Position numbers and translations under genes: made by a program. 64,000 nt of DNA, taken from contig JAFMHK010000006.1 of assembly GCA_017854585.1 (NCBI GenBank), forward strand, positions 62,377 to 126,376. The letters run 5' to 3'. The stretch is from Paracoccaceae bacterium (GTDB taxonomy: Bacteria > Pseudomonadota > Alphaproteobacteria > Rhodobacterales > Rhodobacteraceae). Numbering within the stretch: position 1 is the first letter of the stretch; the number at the start of each line of letters is the position of its first letter. The notes under the pieces are model-generated. The model was not told where the DNA came from. It did not search any database and was given only the letters and a program-made list of their open reading frames with translations. Of the stretch, positions 1-9,300 are shown in pieces.

Positions 1-185
1 ACCGCGTTGGATGCGCCGCGCACCTTGAATGCGCCCGCCTTCTGGAAGTTCTCGCATTTGAAGAACAGTTCCGCCCCGGTCAGCTCGTTCAGATAGCTTG
101 ATGTCAGGATCGGCGTGCGGTGAATGTAGGGCGCAATGCGGTCATGTGCGGCCAGCATGTCGTCAAAGGTCGGAAGATTTGTCAT
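1..185 (-). CDS. bhcB: beta-hydroxyaspartate dehydratase, N-terminal part (cut by window edge)
   Basis: Only the first ~61 codons lie in the window; the gene runs off the left edge. The translation begins MTNLPTFDDMLAAHDRI and contains the PLP-lysine region of the serine/threonine dehydratase family (KCENFQKAGAFKVRGAS, Schiff-base lysine in FKVRG). The ATG lies 8 bases after the bhcA stop on the same strand, so the two are an operon. In the beta-hydroxyaspartate cycle BhcB converts erythro-3-hydroxyaspartate to iminosuccinate. The family is also annotated as threonine/serine dehydratase; the bhcA/bhcR context is what favours BhcB. Confidence 0.85.
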   Translation of the reverse strand, partial: MTNLPTFDDMLAAHDRIAPYIHRTPILTSSYLNELTGAELFFKCENFQKAGAFKVRGASNA

Positions 186-193
186 GATGTCCT

Positions 194-1384
194 TCATTGT
201 GCCGCAGCCTTCATCGAAGCGGCCCCGCGGCGAAACACGCCCTGTGCCGCGGCAACGCCGGACCCCGGCGTCACGTTCAGGTCCAGATCGGACATCACCA
301 TTTCCACGGTCGCCAGACCCGACAGGACCATCGCGTCGGTCAGCATGCCAAGGTGGCCGATGCGGAACACCTTGCCAGCCACGTCGCCAAGCCCGGTGCC
401 GAATGCCATGTCGTAATGCTCGGACGCGTGGGACACGATGGTTGAGGCGTTGAAACCCTCAGGCGTGCAGATCGCCGTGACCGTATCGGAATACAGCTCG
501 GGCCGCAGCGCGCAGGGCTTCATGTCCCATGCGAAAACTGCTGCGCGCACACCTTCGGCCAGACGCTTGTGGCGGGCAAAGACGTTGTCCAGCCCTTCGG
601 CCAACATCATCTCGGTGGCCAGTTTCAGACCGTTCATCAGGCCGACGGCGGGCGTGTAGGGATATGCGTTGGCGGCATAGCCTTTGCGCATGTCGTCGAT
701 GCTGAAATAGGTCCGGGGCAGGGTGGCCGTCTTGCTGGCGGCAATCGCCTTTTGGCTGAAGCCGGTAATGCCCAGACCCGCGGGAAGCATGAAGCCCTTC
801 TGGCTGCCGGTGACGGCCACATCGACGCCCCAGCCGTCAAATTCGAACGGCATGCAGCCGATGGAACTGACGCCGTCCACCATCAGCAAGGCGCCATGAC
901 CTGCCGCATCCATTGCGCGGCGCACCGCAGCGATATCGCTGACAACGCCGGTCGCGGTTTCGTTGTGTGTGGCCAGAACCGCCTTGATCTTGCCAGCCTT
1001 GTCGGCGCGCAGGATTTCTTCGAACTTGTCCGCAGGCACGCCATCGCCCCACTGGACGTCGACTTGCGTGACCTCCAGCCCAAAGCGCTGGCACATGTCG
1101 ATCCACTTGTGGCTGAACAGGCCGTTGCGCGCGGCAAGGATGCCGTCGCCGGGGTTCAGGGTGTTGGCGATCGCCGCTTCCCAGCCGCCGGTCCCAGTGC
1201 CGGGAATGATATAGATCTCGGCGTCGGTCGCCCGCATGACCTTGGCCACGCCTTCGCGTGCGGGGTGCAGGACGCTTGCGAAGAACGGCGAGCGGTGGTC
1301 GACCGTGGGCATGTCGCATGCTTTGCGAATGACCTCGGGAATGTTGGTCGGTCCTGGGATGAAAACCGGGTTCTGGCTGATCAT
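194..1384 (-). CDS. bhcA: aspartate-glyoxylate aminotransferase (class V, beta-hydroxyaspartate cycle)
   Basis: A 396-residue class V aminotransferase of the alanine/serine-glyoxylate type. The N-terminus NPVFIPGPTNIPEV and the PLP-lysine segment VTGSQKGFMLPAG are typical of the fold-type I glyoxylate transaminases. In the beta-hydroxyaspartate cycle this enzyme transfers the amino group of aspartate to glyoxylate, giving glycine and oxaloacetate. I start at the ATG preceded by GGAGGAG rather than at an upstream in-frame start that would add 18 unconserved residues. bhcB follows after 8 bases, and an IclR-type regulator is divergent upstream, exactly the arrangement known for bhcABCD/bhcR. 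A plain serine- or alanine-glyoxylate aminotransferase is the alternative. Confidence 0.9.
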   Translation of the reverse strand: MISQNPVFIPGPTNIPEVIRKACDMPTVDHRSPFFASVLHPAREGVAKVMRATDAEIYIIPGTGTGGWEAAIANTLNPGDGILAARNGLFSHKWIDMCQRFGLEVTQVDVQWGDGVPADKFEEILRADKAGKIKAVLATHNETATGVVSDIAAVRRAMDAAGHGALLMVDGVSSIGCMPFEFDGWGVDVAVTGSQKGFMLPAGLGITGFSQKAIAASKTATLPRTYFSIDDMRKGYAANAYPYTPAVGLMNGLKLATEMMLAEGLDNVFARHKRLAEGVRAAVFAWDMKPCALRPELYSDTVTAICTPEGFNASTIVSHASEHYDMAFGTGLGDVAGKVFRIGHLGMLTDAMVLSGLATVEMVMSDLDLNVTPGSGVAAAQGVFRRGAASMKAAAQ

Positions 1385-1441
1385 GGGCACGTCTCCTCCA
1401 ATTTCATCCTGTCTAGGGCTGGGGACCTGCGCACACAATTT

Positions 1442-1462
1442 TTTTGAAAAGGTTTTTCAAAA
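1442..1462. promoter_or_regulatory. Inverted repeat in the bhcA-bhcR divergent promoter region
   Basis: Nine-base arms TTTTGAAAA and TTTTCAAAA are separated by GGT, in the 161-base gap between the divergent bhcA and bhcR starts. IclR regulators usually bind short AT-rich palindromes in such gaps, so this is a candidate BhcR site; it sits ~60 bases upstream of bhcA. No binding data are implied. Confidence 0.4.
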
Positions 1463-1507
1463 TCCTGTGCTAGTGGAAAAAATGAATTGAAACATGGGTT
1501 TGGATTA

Positions 1508-1522
1508 TTTCAGAATATGAAA
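1508..1522. promoter_or_regulatory. Second inverted repeat upstream of bhcR
   Basis: TTTCA-N5-TGAAA lies ~24 bases before the bhcR start. It resembles the arm sequence of the repeat at 1442-1462 (TGAAA/TTTCA), so the two may be paired operators for BhcR, one autoregulatory. The arms are short, so chance is possible. Confidence 0.3.
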
Positions 1523-1545
1523 CAGGTTTTCAGAAAGGGAATCGC

Positions 1546-2382
1546 ATGGCCGAAAAGCCGACAGACGAAGCGCCAGAGCGCCGCGCAAGGGGCCGCCCGC
1601 GCGCGTGGGGGGACACATCTGACCAAAACACGATCAAGTCGCTTGATCGCGCGATGGAGGTCTTGGAGCGGTTGTCGGAACTGGGGGGCACGACCTTGTC
1701 GGATCTTGCACAAGATCTGGGTCAGTCGCCCGCCACCATCTACCGCGTGCTCTATACCCTTGAGGCGCGCGGGATCGTCGATTTCGAGACGGGCACCCAG
1801 ACGTGGCATATCGGTGCGGGCGCATTCCTGATCGGGTCGCGGTTCTTGCGCCGCACATCTTTGGTGGAACGCGCGCGACCCGTGTTGCGCGCGCTGATGC
1901 ACGAGACCGGGGAAACGGCAAATCTGGCGGTGGAACGTGACGGGCTGGTGTTGTTCCTGTCGCAGGTCGAAACCCACGAGACGATCCGCGCATTCTTTCC
2001 TCCCGGCACCATGTCGCCGATGCATTCGTCGGGGATCGGCAAGGCGCTGTTGTCACGGATGGAACCGGCGCGTGTCGATCAGATCATCGCCCAGCACGGG
2101 CTGGAACGCTTTACCGATCGCACCTTGTCGGATGCCGCTGCCCTGCATGCCGATCTGGCCGTGACACGGGCGCGGGGGTATTCCGTCGACGCCGAGGAAA
2201 AGACCACTGGCATGCGCTGCATCGCGGCCCCGATTTTCGACGTGCATGGCGAAGCGGTGGCGGGCCTGTCGATTTCCGGCCCAGCGGCACGAATGCCGGC
2301 GGAACGCCAAGAGGCGCAGGCCCAAGCCGTCATGCGCGCGGCCTTTGCCGTCAGTCGCGGGATCGGCGGGCAGATGATCTGA
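1546..2382 (+). CDS. bhcR: IclR-family regulator of the beta-hydroxyaspartate cycle
   Basis: A 278-residue IclR-type regulator. After a basic, arginine-rich N-terminal tail (~25 residues) comes the winged helix (about residues 30-90, with SLDRAMEVLERL and TLSDLAQDLGQSPATIYRVL), then the effector-binding domain (about 100-270) with the conserved HSSGIGKALLS and MRCIAAPIFD segments. BhcR in Paracoccus is known to sense glyoxylate and control bhcABCD; the divergent position next to bhcA strongly suggests the same role here. The ATG follows AAGGGA. No truncation is visible. Confidence 0.88.
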   Translation: MAEKPTDEAPERRARGRPRAWGDTSDQNTIKSLDRAMEVLERLSELGGTTLSDLAQDLGQSPATIYRVLYTLEARGIVDFETGTQTWHIGAGAFLIGSRFLRRTSLVERARPVLRALMHETGETANLAVERDGLVLFLSQVETHETIRAFFPPGTMSPMHSSGIGKALLSRMEPARVDQIIAQHGLERFTDRTLSDAAALHADLAVTRARGYSVDAEEKTTGMRCIAAPIFDVHGEAVAGLSISGPAARMPAERQEAQAQAVMRAAFAVSRGIGGQMI

Positions 2383-2446
2383 CGGGCTTGGCAGGTGCGG
2401 GCAAATCGGGCCATGCTGCAGTTGCAAACCCAACCGGAGCCTTCTG

Positions 2447-2917
2447 ATGCCAACCGATCTGTCCCTGTTGCGCGAGACCATCGCCATTGCCGCACAAAGC
2501 CGCGCGGGCGGCAACCATCCGTTCGGTGCCTTGCTGGCCGATGCGGAAGGAACCGTGTTGCTGACCAGCGGCAACACCTTTTCCACCGATGGCGGCTGCG
2601 GCCACGCCGAGGCGAACGTGGCCCGCGCGGCGTCGGCCAACTACACGCCCGATTTCTTGGAAACCTGCACGCTTTATACCTCGGTCGAGCCGTGCTGCAT
2701 GTGTGCGGGGGCCTGTTACTGGGCGGGGATCGGCACGGTCGTTTATGGCATGACGGAAAAGCGGTTGGCGGTGCTGACTGGCGACAACCCCGAAAACCTG
2801 ACGCTGGACCTGTCTTGCGAGACGGTATTCGCCGCAGGTCGGCGCAAGGTCGAAACGCGCGGACCCTTCGTGGAGCTTGAGGGCGATGTCGCCAAGGGCC
2901 ACGAAGGGTTCTGGTAA
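2447..2917 (+). CDS. Nucleoside/guanine deaminase (CMP/dCMP deaminase fold)
   Basis: A 156-residue zinc-dependent deaminase. The zinc-binding and proton-shuttle motif is GHAEAN (HAE near residue 52) and the second motif is EPCCMCAGA (PCxxC near residue 84). The fold is shared by guanine deaminase (GuaD), cytosine deaminase and TadA; the length and the lack of tRNA-binding features favour a free-base or nucleoside deaminase over TadA. It ends one base before the convergent betA stop. GGAG precedes the ATG by 8 bases. Substrate cannot be fixed from sequence alone. Confidence 0.75.
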   Translation: MPTDLSLLRETIAIAAQSRAGGNHPFGALLADAEGTVLLTSGNTFSTDGGCGHAEANVARAASANYTPDFLETCTLYTSVEPCCMCAGACYWAGIGTVVYGMTEKRLAVLTGDNPENLTLDLSCETVFAAGRRKVETRGPFVELEGDVAKGHEGFW

Positions 2918-2918
2918 G

Positions 2919-4580
2919 TCAGCGCTGGGCGGTCTGCCAATCGGGGTGGACCCACGGTTGCTGGTTCGCGGCCGACAGGGGCGTGCGACCCAGAATGTGA
3001 TCCGCCGCCTTTTCGCCCACCATGATCGACGGCCCGTTCAGGTTGCCATTGGTGATCTGCGGAAAGATCGAACTGTCCGCCAGCCGCAATCCATCCACGC
3101 CGATCACGCGGTTTTCCGGGTCGACGACGGCATCGGGATCATCGGCGCGGCCCATCTTGCAGGTTCCGCAGGGGTGATAGGCGCTTTCGGCATGTTCGCG
3201 AATGGCGTCATCCAGCGCGTCATCCGACTGCGCGGCGCTGCCCGGCTGGATCTCGTGTTTGACGTATTTGGCCATGGCGGGCTGTGCGAACACCTCGCGG
3301 GTCAGGCGGATGGCGCGGCGAAACTCGTCCCAATCCTCGGGCGCTGTCATGTAGTTGAAGCGGATCACCGGGGCGGCGGCCGGATCTGCGCTTGCCAATG
3401 TCACCGTGCCCCGGCTTTTTGATCGCATCGGGCCGACATGCGCCTGAAACCCGTGGCCTGCCGCCGCAACGCGGCCATCATACCTGACGGCCAATGGCAG
3501 GAAATGAAACTGGATATCGGGGTATGCGATGCCCGCGCGCGACCGGATGAAGCCGCAGCTTTCGAAGTTGTTGGACGCGCCCAACCCCGTGCCCGTAAAC
3601 AGCCACCGCGCCCCGATCAGGGCCTTGCTGATCAGGTTCCAGTATTTATAGAGCGTGATCGGCTTGGATGCGGCGTACTGCACATACATTTCCAGATGAT
3701 CTTGCAGGTTCTGGCCCACCCCCGCGCGATCGGCCACCACGGCCACGCCATGTTCCGCCAGATGTGCCGCAGGCCCGATGCCTGACAGCATCAGCAGCTT
3801 GGGCGAATTGATCGCACCTGCCGCCAGCACCACCTCGGCGCGCGCGCGGACGATCTGCTGCGTGCTACCATGCGACATCTCCACCCCCACGGCGCGACCG
3901 TCCTCGATCACGATCCGATGCACCAACCCGCGCAGCAACGTGCAATTGTCCCGCTTCAACGCGGGCCGCAGATAGGCGTTCGCGGCCGACCAGCGGCGCC
4001 CTTTCCAGACGGTCTGTTCGAACGGGCCAAAGCCTTCCTGCTGTTCGCCGTTGTAGTCCTGAGTGACGGGATAGCCTGCCTGCCGCCCGGCTTCGACAAA
4101 CGCATGATAGAGCGGGTTGTGCCGTGGTCCGCGCGTGATGTGCAGCGGCCCGTCGGTTCCGCGCCACGCCTTGTCCGGCACGCCGTGGGCGTGTTCCATG
4201 CGCTTGAAATAGGGCAGGACGTCCGCGTAGCTCCACCCGGTTGCGCCCATCTCGGCCCAAGTGTCAAAGTCATGCGCATGCCCCCGCACATAGACCATCC
4301 CGTTGATCGAGGATGATCCCCCCACCACCTTGCCGCGCGGACATGCAAGACGACGGTTGCCCAATGCCGCCTCGGGTTCCGAGGTGTAGCCCCAATCGTA
4401 GCGCGACATGTTCATTGGATAGGACAATGCGGCAGGCATCTGGATGAACGGACCGGCGTCGCTTCCGCCATGTTCGATCACCAGCACCGATTTGCCCGCT
4501 TCGGACAATCGGTAGGCCATGGCGCACCCGGCGCTTCCCGCGCCGATTATGACGTAATCCGCTTCGAATTGGCTGGACAT
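2919..4580 (-). CDS. betA: Choline dehydrogenase (GMC oxidoreductase)
   Basis: A ~553-residue FAD-dependent GMC oxidoreductase. The N-terminal dinucleotide-binding motif [15 protein letters not shown] is followed by the GMC signature around [15 protein letters not shown] and a C-terminal domain with [11 protein letters not shown], which holds the catalytic histidine region. It oxidises choline to betaine aldehyde at the membrane. The ATG overlaps the betB stop (TGATG), so a TTG one codon upstream is a less likely start. It is the last gene of betI-betC-betB-betA, and its place in that operon separates it from other GMC alcohol dehydrogenases. Confidence 0.93.
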   Translation of the reverse strand: MSSQFEADYVIIGAGSAGCAMAYRLSEAGKSVLVIEHGGSDAGPFIQMPAALSYPMNMSRYDWGYTSEPEAALGNRRLACPRGKVVGGSSSINGMVYVRGHAHDFDTWAEMGATGWSYADVLPYFKRMEHAHGVPDKAWRGTDGPLHITRGPRHNPLYHAFVEAGRQAGYPVTQDYNGEQQEGFGPFEQTVWKGRRWSAANAYLRPALKRDNCTLLRGLVHRIVIEDGRAVGVEMSHGSTQQIVRARAEVVLAAGAINSPKLLMLSGIGPAAHLAEHGVAVVADRAGVGQNLQDHLEMYVQYAASKPITLYKYWNLISKALIGARWLFTGTGLGASNNFESCGFIRSRAGIAYPDIQFHFLPLAVRYDGRVAAAGHGFQAHVGPMRSKSRGTVTLASADPAAAPVIRFNYMTAPEDWDEFRRAIRLTREVFAQPAMAKYVKHEIQPGSAAQSDDALDDAIREHAESAYHPCGTCKMGRADDPDAVVDPENRVIGVDGLRLADSSIFPQITNGNLNGPSIMVGEKAADHILGRTPLSAANQQPWVHPDWQTAQR

Positions 4581-6025
4581 CAATACGCAGCCTCCACGCG
4601 GCCCATGCCCACGTAGACGGATTTCATCTGGCTATAGGCCTCCAGCGACGCGCGGGCATTTTCGCGGCCGAACCCGCTGCTTTTGGCGCCGCCAAAGGGC
4701 ATGCCCGCGGGCGTCAGGTTATAGCTGTTGATCCAGCAGGTTCCGGCCTGAAACCCGGCGACCATGCGGTGTGCGCGGGCCAGATCGCGGGTCATGACGC
4801 CAGCGGCCAGTCCGTAATCGGTGGCATTGGCGCGGGCCAGCACCTCGGCCTCGGTGTCGAAATCGAGAACCGATAGGACCGGCCCGAATATTTCCTCGCG
4901 GGCAAGGGTCATGTCATCGGTGACATCGGCGAAAATGGTGGGCTGCAGGTAGAACCCCGCGCGGTCGACCCTCCCGCCGCCACAGATCAGGCGCGCGCCT
5001 TCGGCCAAACCCTTGGCGATAAAGCCCTGCACGATCTCCAACTGGCGTTCCGAGGCCATGGGCCCGAAATTCGTCGCCTCATCCAGTGGGTCGCCGATGG
5101 TGGCGTTGCCCACCCGTTGCGCCAGCCGGTCCAGAAACGCCGCCTTGATGCCGCCCTGCACGAACACCCGCGTGCCGTTGGAACAGACCTGACCGGAGGC
5201 ATAGAAATTCGCGTTGATCGCGGCGCTGACGGCATCTTCCAGATCGGCATCGTCGAAGATCACCAGTGGGGATTTGCCGCCCAGTTCCATTGTCACCTGC
5301 TTCATGCTGGCGGCCGCCGCCGCATAGACCTTGCGCCCCGTTGGCGCCGACCCGGTCAGTGATACCTTGGCGACGCGCGGGTCGGTCACCAATGCCCCAC
5401 CCACGTCACCCGCGCCCTGAATCACGTTGAACACGCCGGGCGGCAATCCCGCCTCGGTAAAGATGGCCGCGATCTGCAACGCCGCAAGCGGCGTCGTCTC
5501 GGACGGCTTGAAGACCATGGTATTGCCGCACGCAAGCGCCGGTGCGGCCTTCCAGCAGACGATCTGGGTCGGGTAATTCCACGCACCGATGCCAACACAC
5601 AGCCCCAGCGGTTCGCGCATCGTATAGGCCCAATCGGCCCCCAGCGGGATGTGGTCGCCGGTCAATGCACCGATCAGCCCGCCAAAATATTCCAGCGCAT
5701 CGGCGCCGGATGACGCGTCGGCCACCAGCGTCTCGGACAGCGGCTTGCCGGTGTCCATGGTCTCGATCACGCTGAGGTCACGGTTGCGTTCGCGCATGAT
5801 GTCCGCTGCCCGGCGCAAGATACGCCCGCGATCTGCGGCCGGCGTCGCCGCCCAGCCCGCGCGTGCGGCATCGGCGGCGGCGAGGGCTGCCTCCAGCACG
5901 GCGGGTGTGGCGTGATGCAGCTGTGCGATGACCTCACCCGTTGCGGGGTAGATCACGGGCAGGGCGGTGCCTGCGGTGTCGTCCAGATAGGCGCCGTTCA
6001 CGAAATGGGAAGCCGTCGGTTGCAT
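4580..6025 (-). CDS. betB: Betaine aldehyde dehydrogenase
   Basis: A 481-residue NAD(P)-dependent aldehyde dehydrogenase. Visible motifs are the cofactor loop [13 protein letters not shown], the general-base segment [10 protein letters not shown] and the catalytic cysteine in [13 protein letters not shown], followed by the conserved EEIFGPVLS. It converts betaine aldehyde to glycine betaine, the step after BetA. Its ATG shares one base with the betC stop codon (TAATG) and its own stop overlaps the betA start, implying coupled translation. Length matches the BetB family (about 483-490). Confidence 0.94.
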   Translation of the reverse strand: MQPTASHFVNGAYLDDTAGTALPVIYPATGEVIAQLHHATPAVLEAALAAADAARAGWAATPAADRGRILRRAADIMRERNRDLSVIETMDTGKPLSETLVADASSGADALEYFGGLIGALTGDHIPLGADWAYTMREPLGLCVGIGAWNYPTQIVCWKAAPALACGNTMVFKPSETTPLAALQIAAIFTEAGLPPGVFNVIQGAGDVGGALVTDPRVAKVSLTGSAPTGRKVYAAAAASMKQVTMELGGKSPLVIFDDADLEDAVSAAINANFYASGQVCSNGTRVFVQGGIKAAFLDRLAQRVGNATIGDPLDEATNFGPMASERQLEIVQGFIAKGLAEGARLICGGGRVDRAGFYLQPTIFADVTDDMTLAREEIFGPVLSVLDFDTEAEVLARANATDYGLAAGVMTRDLARAHRMVAGFQAGTCWINSYNLTPAGMPFGGAKSSGFGRENARASLEAYSQMKSVYVGMGRVEAAY

Positions 6026-7533
6026 TATTCACCTCTTGGAAATCGTTTGCTTTCCTCAAGAATATTGAGGTCCATATGATTGCGCATGTACCGTTCGGAT
6101 GCAGCGCGAAGCGGCTGAAAATCCCACGGATAGTAGGCGCCGTTGCGGAGCGCCTCATAGACAACCCAGCGTCGGGCTTGGGATTGGCGCACATCGGCGT
6201 CGAATGCCTCCAGATCCCAGCGGGCGGCCGCTTGCAGGCGAAACGCCTCCAGCTTTGCGGCGTGGGCGGGATCTTGGGCAAGGTCGGTCAGTTCATGGGG
6301 ATCGGTGGTCAGGTCGAACAGTTGCTCGGGATCAAGGGCGCAGTTGGTATATTTCCACCCCCCTTCGCGCAGGGCCACCAACGGCGATTGTGAGCCTTCG
6401 GCGGCGTATTCCATCGCCACGGGGCTGACGCGCGTGCCGCCCTTGCCCAGCGGCACCAGCGTTTCGCCATCGGTCCACGGCATGACATCTTCCATGCTGA
6501 CCCCGGCCAGATCGCAAAGCGTCGGGCAAAGATCGATGGTGGAGACGGGGGCGTCCACCCGGCCCGGCGCCATGTCCGGCGCGCAGATCATCAGCGGCAC
6601 CCGGGCAGAGCCCTCGTAGAACGACATCTTGAACCACAGGCCCCGTTCACCAAGCATATCGCCATGGTCCGAGACGAAGACGATGATCGCCTCCTGCCGG
6701 GTGCGCTCCAGCACGTCCAGAATACCGCCGACCTTCTGATCGATGTAAGAGATATTGGCGAAATAGGCTTGCCGGGAACGGCGAATGTCTGCGTCCGTGA
6801 TGTCGAAATTGCCAAGGTCATTGGCGTCGAGGATGCGCTTGGAATGGGCGTCGTGTTCCGCGTAGGGGATCGCGGCGACTTGCGGCATCAGGTGGTCGCA
6901 GTTGTTATACAGATCCCAATATTCCCGGCGGGCGACATAGGGGTCGTGCGGGTGGGTGAAGCTGACGGTCAGGCACCAAGGACGCGTATCTGCGCCGCGT
7001 GACAGGTCATAAAGCTTTTGCTCGGCCTCGAACGCCACGGCATCATCGTATTCCATCTGGTTGGTGATTTCGGCGACGCCGGACCCGGTCACCGAGCCCA
7101 TGTTGTGATACCACCAGTCGATCCGCTCACCGGGTTTGCGGTAGTCTGGGGTCCATCCGAAATCGGCGGGGTAGATGTCTGTGGTCAGGCGTTGTTCAAA
7201 ACCGTGAAGCTGGTCTGGCCCGACAAAGTGCATCTTGCCCGACAGTGCCGTGGCATAGCCTGCGCGCCGCAGATGGTGGGCGTAAGTCGGGATTGAGGAC
7301 GCGAACTCGGCCGCATTGTCGTAGACCCCGGTGCGCGACGGCAATTGACCTGACATGAAGCTTGCGCGTGCGGGTGCACACAGCGGAGAGGCGGTATAGG
7401 CGTTCTCGAACCGGGTGGAGCGGGCAGCGAGACGGCGCAGGTTGGGGGTGTGCAACCAATCGGCGGGACCGTCCGGGAACAACGTACCGTTCAGCTGATC
7501 GACCATCAGGATCAAGATATTTGGTTGGGTCAT
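6025..7533 (-). CDS. betC: Choline-sulfatase
   Basis: A 502-residue type I sulfatase. The N-terminus [17 protein letters not shown] supplies metal-binding aspartate, and [11 protein letters not shown] carries the C-x-P-x-R motif whose cysteine becomes formylglycine. A further metal site is seen in [14 protein letters not shown]. It releases choline from choline-O-sulfate, feeding BetA and BetB. The start codon overlaps the betI stop by four bases (ATGA), so the ATG of MTQPNI is preferred over longer in-frame readings. Choline-specific assignment rests on the operon and on the overall similarity of the C-terminal region to BetC. Confidence 0.92.
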   Translation of the reverse strand: MTQPNILILMVDQLNGTLFPDGPADWLHTPNLRRLAARSTRFENAYTASPLCAPARASFMSGQLPSRTGVYDNAAEFASSIPTYAHHLRRAGYATALSGKMHFVGPDQLHGFEQRLTTDIYPADFGWTPDYRKPGERIDWWYHNMGSVTGSGVAEITNQMEYDDAVAFEAEQKLYDLSRGADTRPWCLTVSFTHPHDPYVARREYWDLYNNCDHLMPQVAAIPYAEHDAHSKRILDANDLGNFDITDADIRRSRQAYFANISYIDQKVGGILDVLERTRQEAIIVFVSDHGDMLGERGLWFKMSFYEGSARVPLMICAPDMAPGRVDAPVSTIDLCPTLCDLAGVSMEDVMPWTDGETLVPLGKGGTRVSPVAMEYAAEGSQSPLVALREGGWKYTNCALDPEQLFDLTTDPHELTDLAQDPAHAAKLEAFRLQAAARWDLEAFDADVRQSQARRWVVYEALRNGAYYPWDFQPLRAASERYMRNHMDLNILEESKRFPRGE

Positions 7534-8102
7534 CGGATTGCGACCTTCAAGTAATCCATCACGCGTGCCGCGGCTGTTGCACTGTCCGGCGCACCGGCAT
7601 CCGCCAGCGCGTGGCGAATATAGAGCCCGTCGATCAAGGCGGCGGCCGTGGCCGCCGTCGCCTCGGGGGATGGCGACAGGGCGCGCAGCGCGTGGGTCAG
7701 GTTGGCCGCCAGCCGCCGCTGGTAAACCCGCAACAGGCGGTTCGCGGCGGGCACATGTTGCGCCATCACGTAGAAATTGAGCCATGCCGAGATGACATGC
7801 GGTTGGAAATTCTGCGGCGCGAAACTTGCCTCGACGATTGCCCGCAAACGGGCCTCAGGCGTCTTTGCCGTCGCCAACCGGACCCGCGCCTCGGTGCCAA
7901 AGCCGGAAAGAATCGCCCGCATCGCCGCCAGAAACAGCTCCTCCTTCGAGCCGAAATAATGGTGCGCCAGCGCACTGGAGACGCCCGCAGCCTTTGCAAT
8001 CTGCCCAACGGTCACATCCAAGGACCCTTCGCGACCGATTTCTGCGATTGTTGCGTTGACAAGCGCGCCCTTGCGTAATGCCATTACTCCTGTTCTGCGC
8101 AT
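7530..8102 (-). CDS. betI: TetR-type choline-responsive repressor
   Basis: A ~190-residue TetR-family repressor: the helix-turn-helix lies around residues 20-55 (VTVGQIAKAAGVSSALAHHY FGSKEEL, split here), followed by an all-helical ligand domain. BetI proteins repress bet genes and release DNA when choline is bound. The chosen ATG has AGGACG upstream; longer in-frame readings would run back through the divergent promoter. First gene of the betI-C-B-A operon, overlapping betC by ATGA. The palindrome at 8146-8159 between it and choX is the natural operator. Confidence 0.92.
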   Translation of the reverse strand: MRRTGVMALRKGALVNATIAEIGREGSLDVTVGQIAKAAGVSSALAHHYFGSKEELFLAAMRAILSGFGTEARVRLATAKTPEARLRAIVEASFAPQNFQPHVISAWLNFYVMAQHVPAANRLLRVYQRRLAANLTHALRALSPSPEATAATAAALIDGLYIRHALADAGAPDSATAAARVMDYLKVAIR

Positions 8103-8145
8103 GATCCGTCCTTTGCGGTTGCCATGCCAAGAAATAGACTTTTTA

Positions 8146-8159
8146 ATTGACTGGTCAAT
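8146..8159. promoter_or_regulatory. Putative BetI operator
   Basis: ATTGAC-TG-GTCAAT is a 6+6 palindrome in the 94-base gap between divergent betI and choX. Known BetI boxes are of the TTGATTGAAC/GTTCAATAA type, so the half-sites fit well. One site could control both transcription units. Confidence 0.65.
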
Positions 8160-8196
8160 CAACAAAACACAACCGACCGTCTGACAGGAGAGAACC

Positions 8197-9147
8197 ATGA
8201 TGAATTTTCGTATTCCCCGCACAGCCGCCACCAGCGTGCTGGCCCTTGCGCTCACCGCCGGGGGAGCCATGGCCGATGCTCATGCCGATTGCGGCATCGT
8301 TACCTTTTCGGATGTGGGGTGGACCGACATCACCGCGACGACGGCGGCCACCACCGTGGTGCTCGAGGCGCTGGGCTATGAAACCGAAACCCGCGTGCTG
8401 TCCGTGCCGGTAACCTACACCGCCATGGCCGAAGGCGACATCGACGTGTTTCTTGGCAACTGGATGCCGACGATGGAGGCCGATATCGCCCCCTACCGCG
8501 ACGCCGGCACCGTCGACGTCGTGCGCGCCAATCTGGAGGGCGCAAAATATACGCTGGCCACCAATGCGGTCGGCGCGGAGTTGGGCATCGCGGATTTCGC
8601 GGACATCGCCGCACATGCCGATGATCTGAAGGCGGAAATCTACGGGATCGAGCCCGGCAACGACGGCAACCGCCTGATCCTTGACATGATCGGGGCCAAC
8701 GCATTCGACTTGGCCGAGTTCGAGGTCGTGGAAAGCTCGGAACAGGGGATGCTGGCGCAGGTCGACCGTCTGACCAATCGCGAAGAGCCCATCGTGTTCC
8801 TTGCGTGGGAACCGCACCCGATGAACGCGAACTTCGACCTGACCTACCTGACCGGCGGCGATGACTGGTTCGGCCCCGATCTGGGCGGCGCCACCATATA
8901 TACCAACACCCGCGCGGGCTATGTGGATGCCTGCCCGAATGTCGGCACGCTCCTCAACAACCTCGTCTTCAGCCTTGCGATGGAGAATGAGATCATGGCC
9001 GCGATCCTCGATGACGGCATGGACCCTGACGATGCGGCGACCGCATGGATGGCGGCCAATACCGATGATGTGATGGCGTGGCTTGATGGCGTGACCACGT
9101 TGGATGGTGGTGACGCGGTCGCGGCGGTTACGGCCGCGCTTCAGTGA
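8197..9147 (+). CDS. choX: Choline ABC transporter substrate-binding protein
   Basis: A 316-residue periplasmic binding protein of the OpuAC/ProX superfamily. Residues ~1-26 are a Sec signal peptide ending AMADAHA. Downstream, the segment DVFLGNWMPTMEADIAPY is characteristic of choline-specific ChoX, and aromatic residues such as W in DVGWTD, FLAWEPHPMN and DDWFGPD are candidates for the cation-pi ligand cage. First gene of choX-choW-GFA-choV, divergent from betI and probably regulated with the bet operon through the operator at 8146-8159. Glycine betaine/proline betaine binding is the less likely alternative. Confidence 0.9.
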   Translation: MMNFRIPRTAATSVLALALTAGGAMADAHADCGIVTFSDVGWTDITATTAATTVVLEALGYETETRVLSVPVTYTAMAEGDIDVFLGNWMPTMEADIAPYRDAGTVDVVRANLEGAKYTLATNAVGAELGIADFADIAAHADDLKAEIYGIEPGNDGNRLILDMIGANAFDLAEFEVVESSEQGMLAQVDRLTNREEPIVFLAWEPHPMNANFDLTYLTGGDDWFGPDLGGATIYTNTRAGYVDACPNVGTLLNNLVFSLAMENEIMAAILDDGMDPDDAATAWMAANTDDVMAWLDGVTTLDGGDAVAAVTAALQ

Positions 9148-9300
9148 TCATGGTCCACGAGACGAATGCTGGTTCCGCCATTCGGCGGGGCCGGCAGGCC
9201 AACCGGCTGTCCCACCCCTGTGCGCCCTGCACATCCTGCGTGGGACATGTCGACATCAACGGGTTGGACATCATCAAGAACATCATTGATCGGGTATCGC

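Noticed and set aside
569..1447. Long plus-strand open frame opposite bhcA
   Set aside because: It is the antisense shadow of a clear aminotransferase; no motif and no ribosome site.
9166..9300. Longer N-terminus for the choline permease
   Set aside because: The added 45 residues are not permease-like; the ATG at 9301 gives the normal family start.
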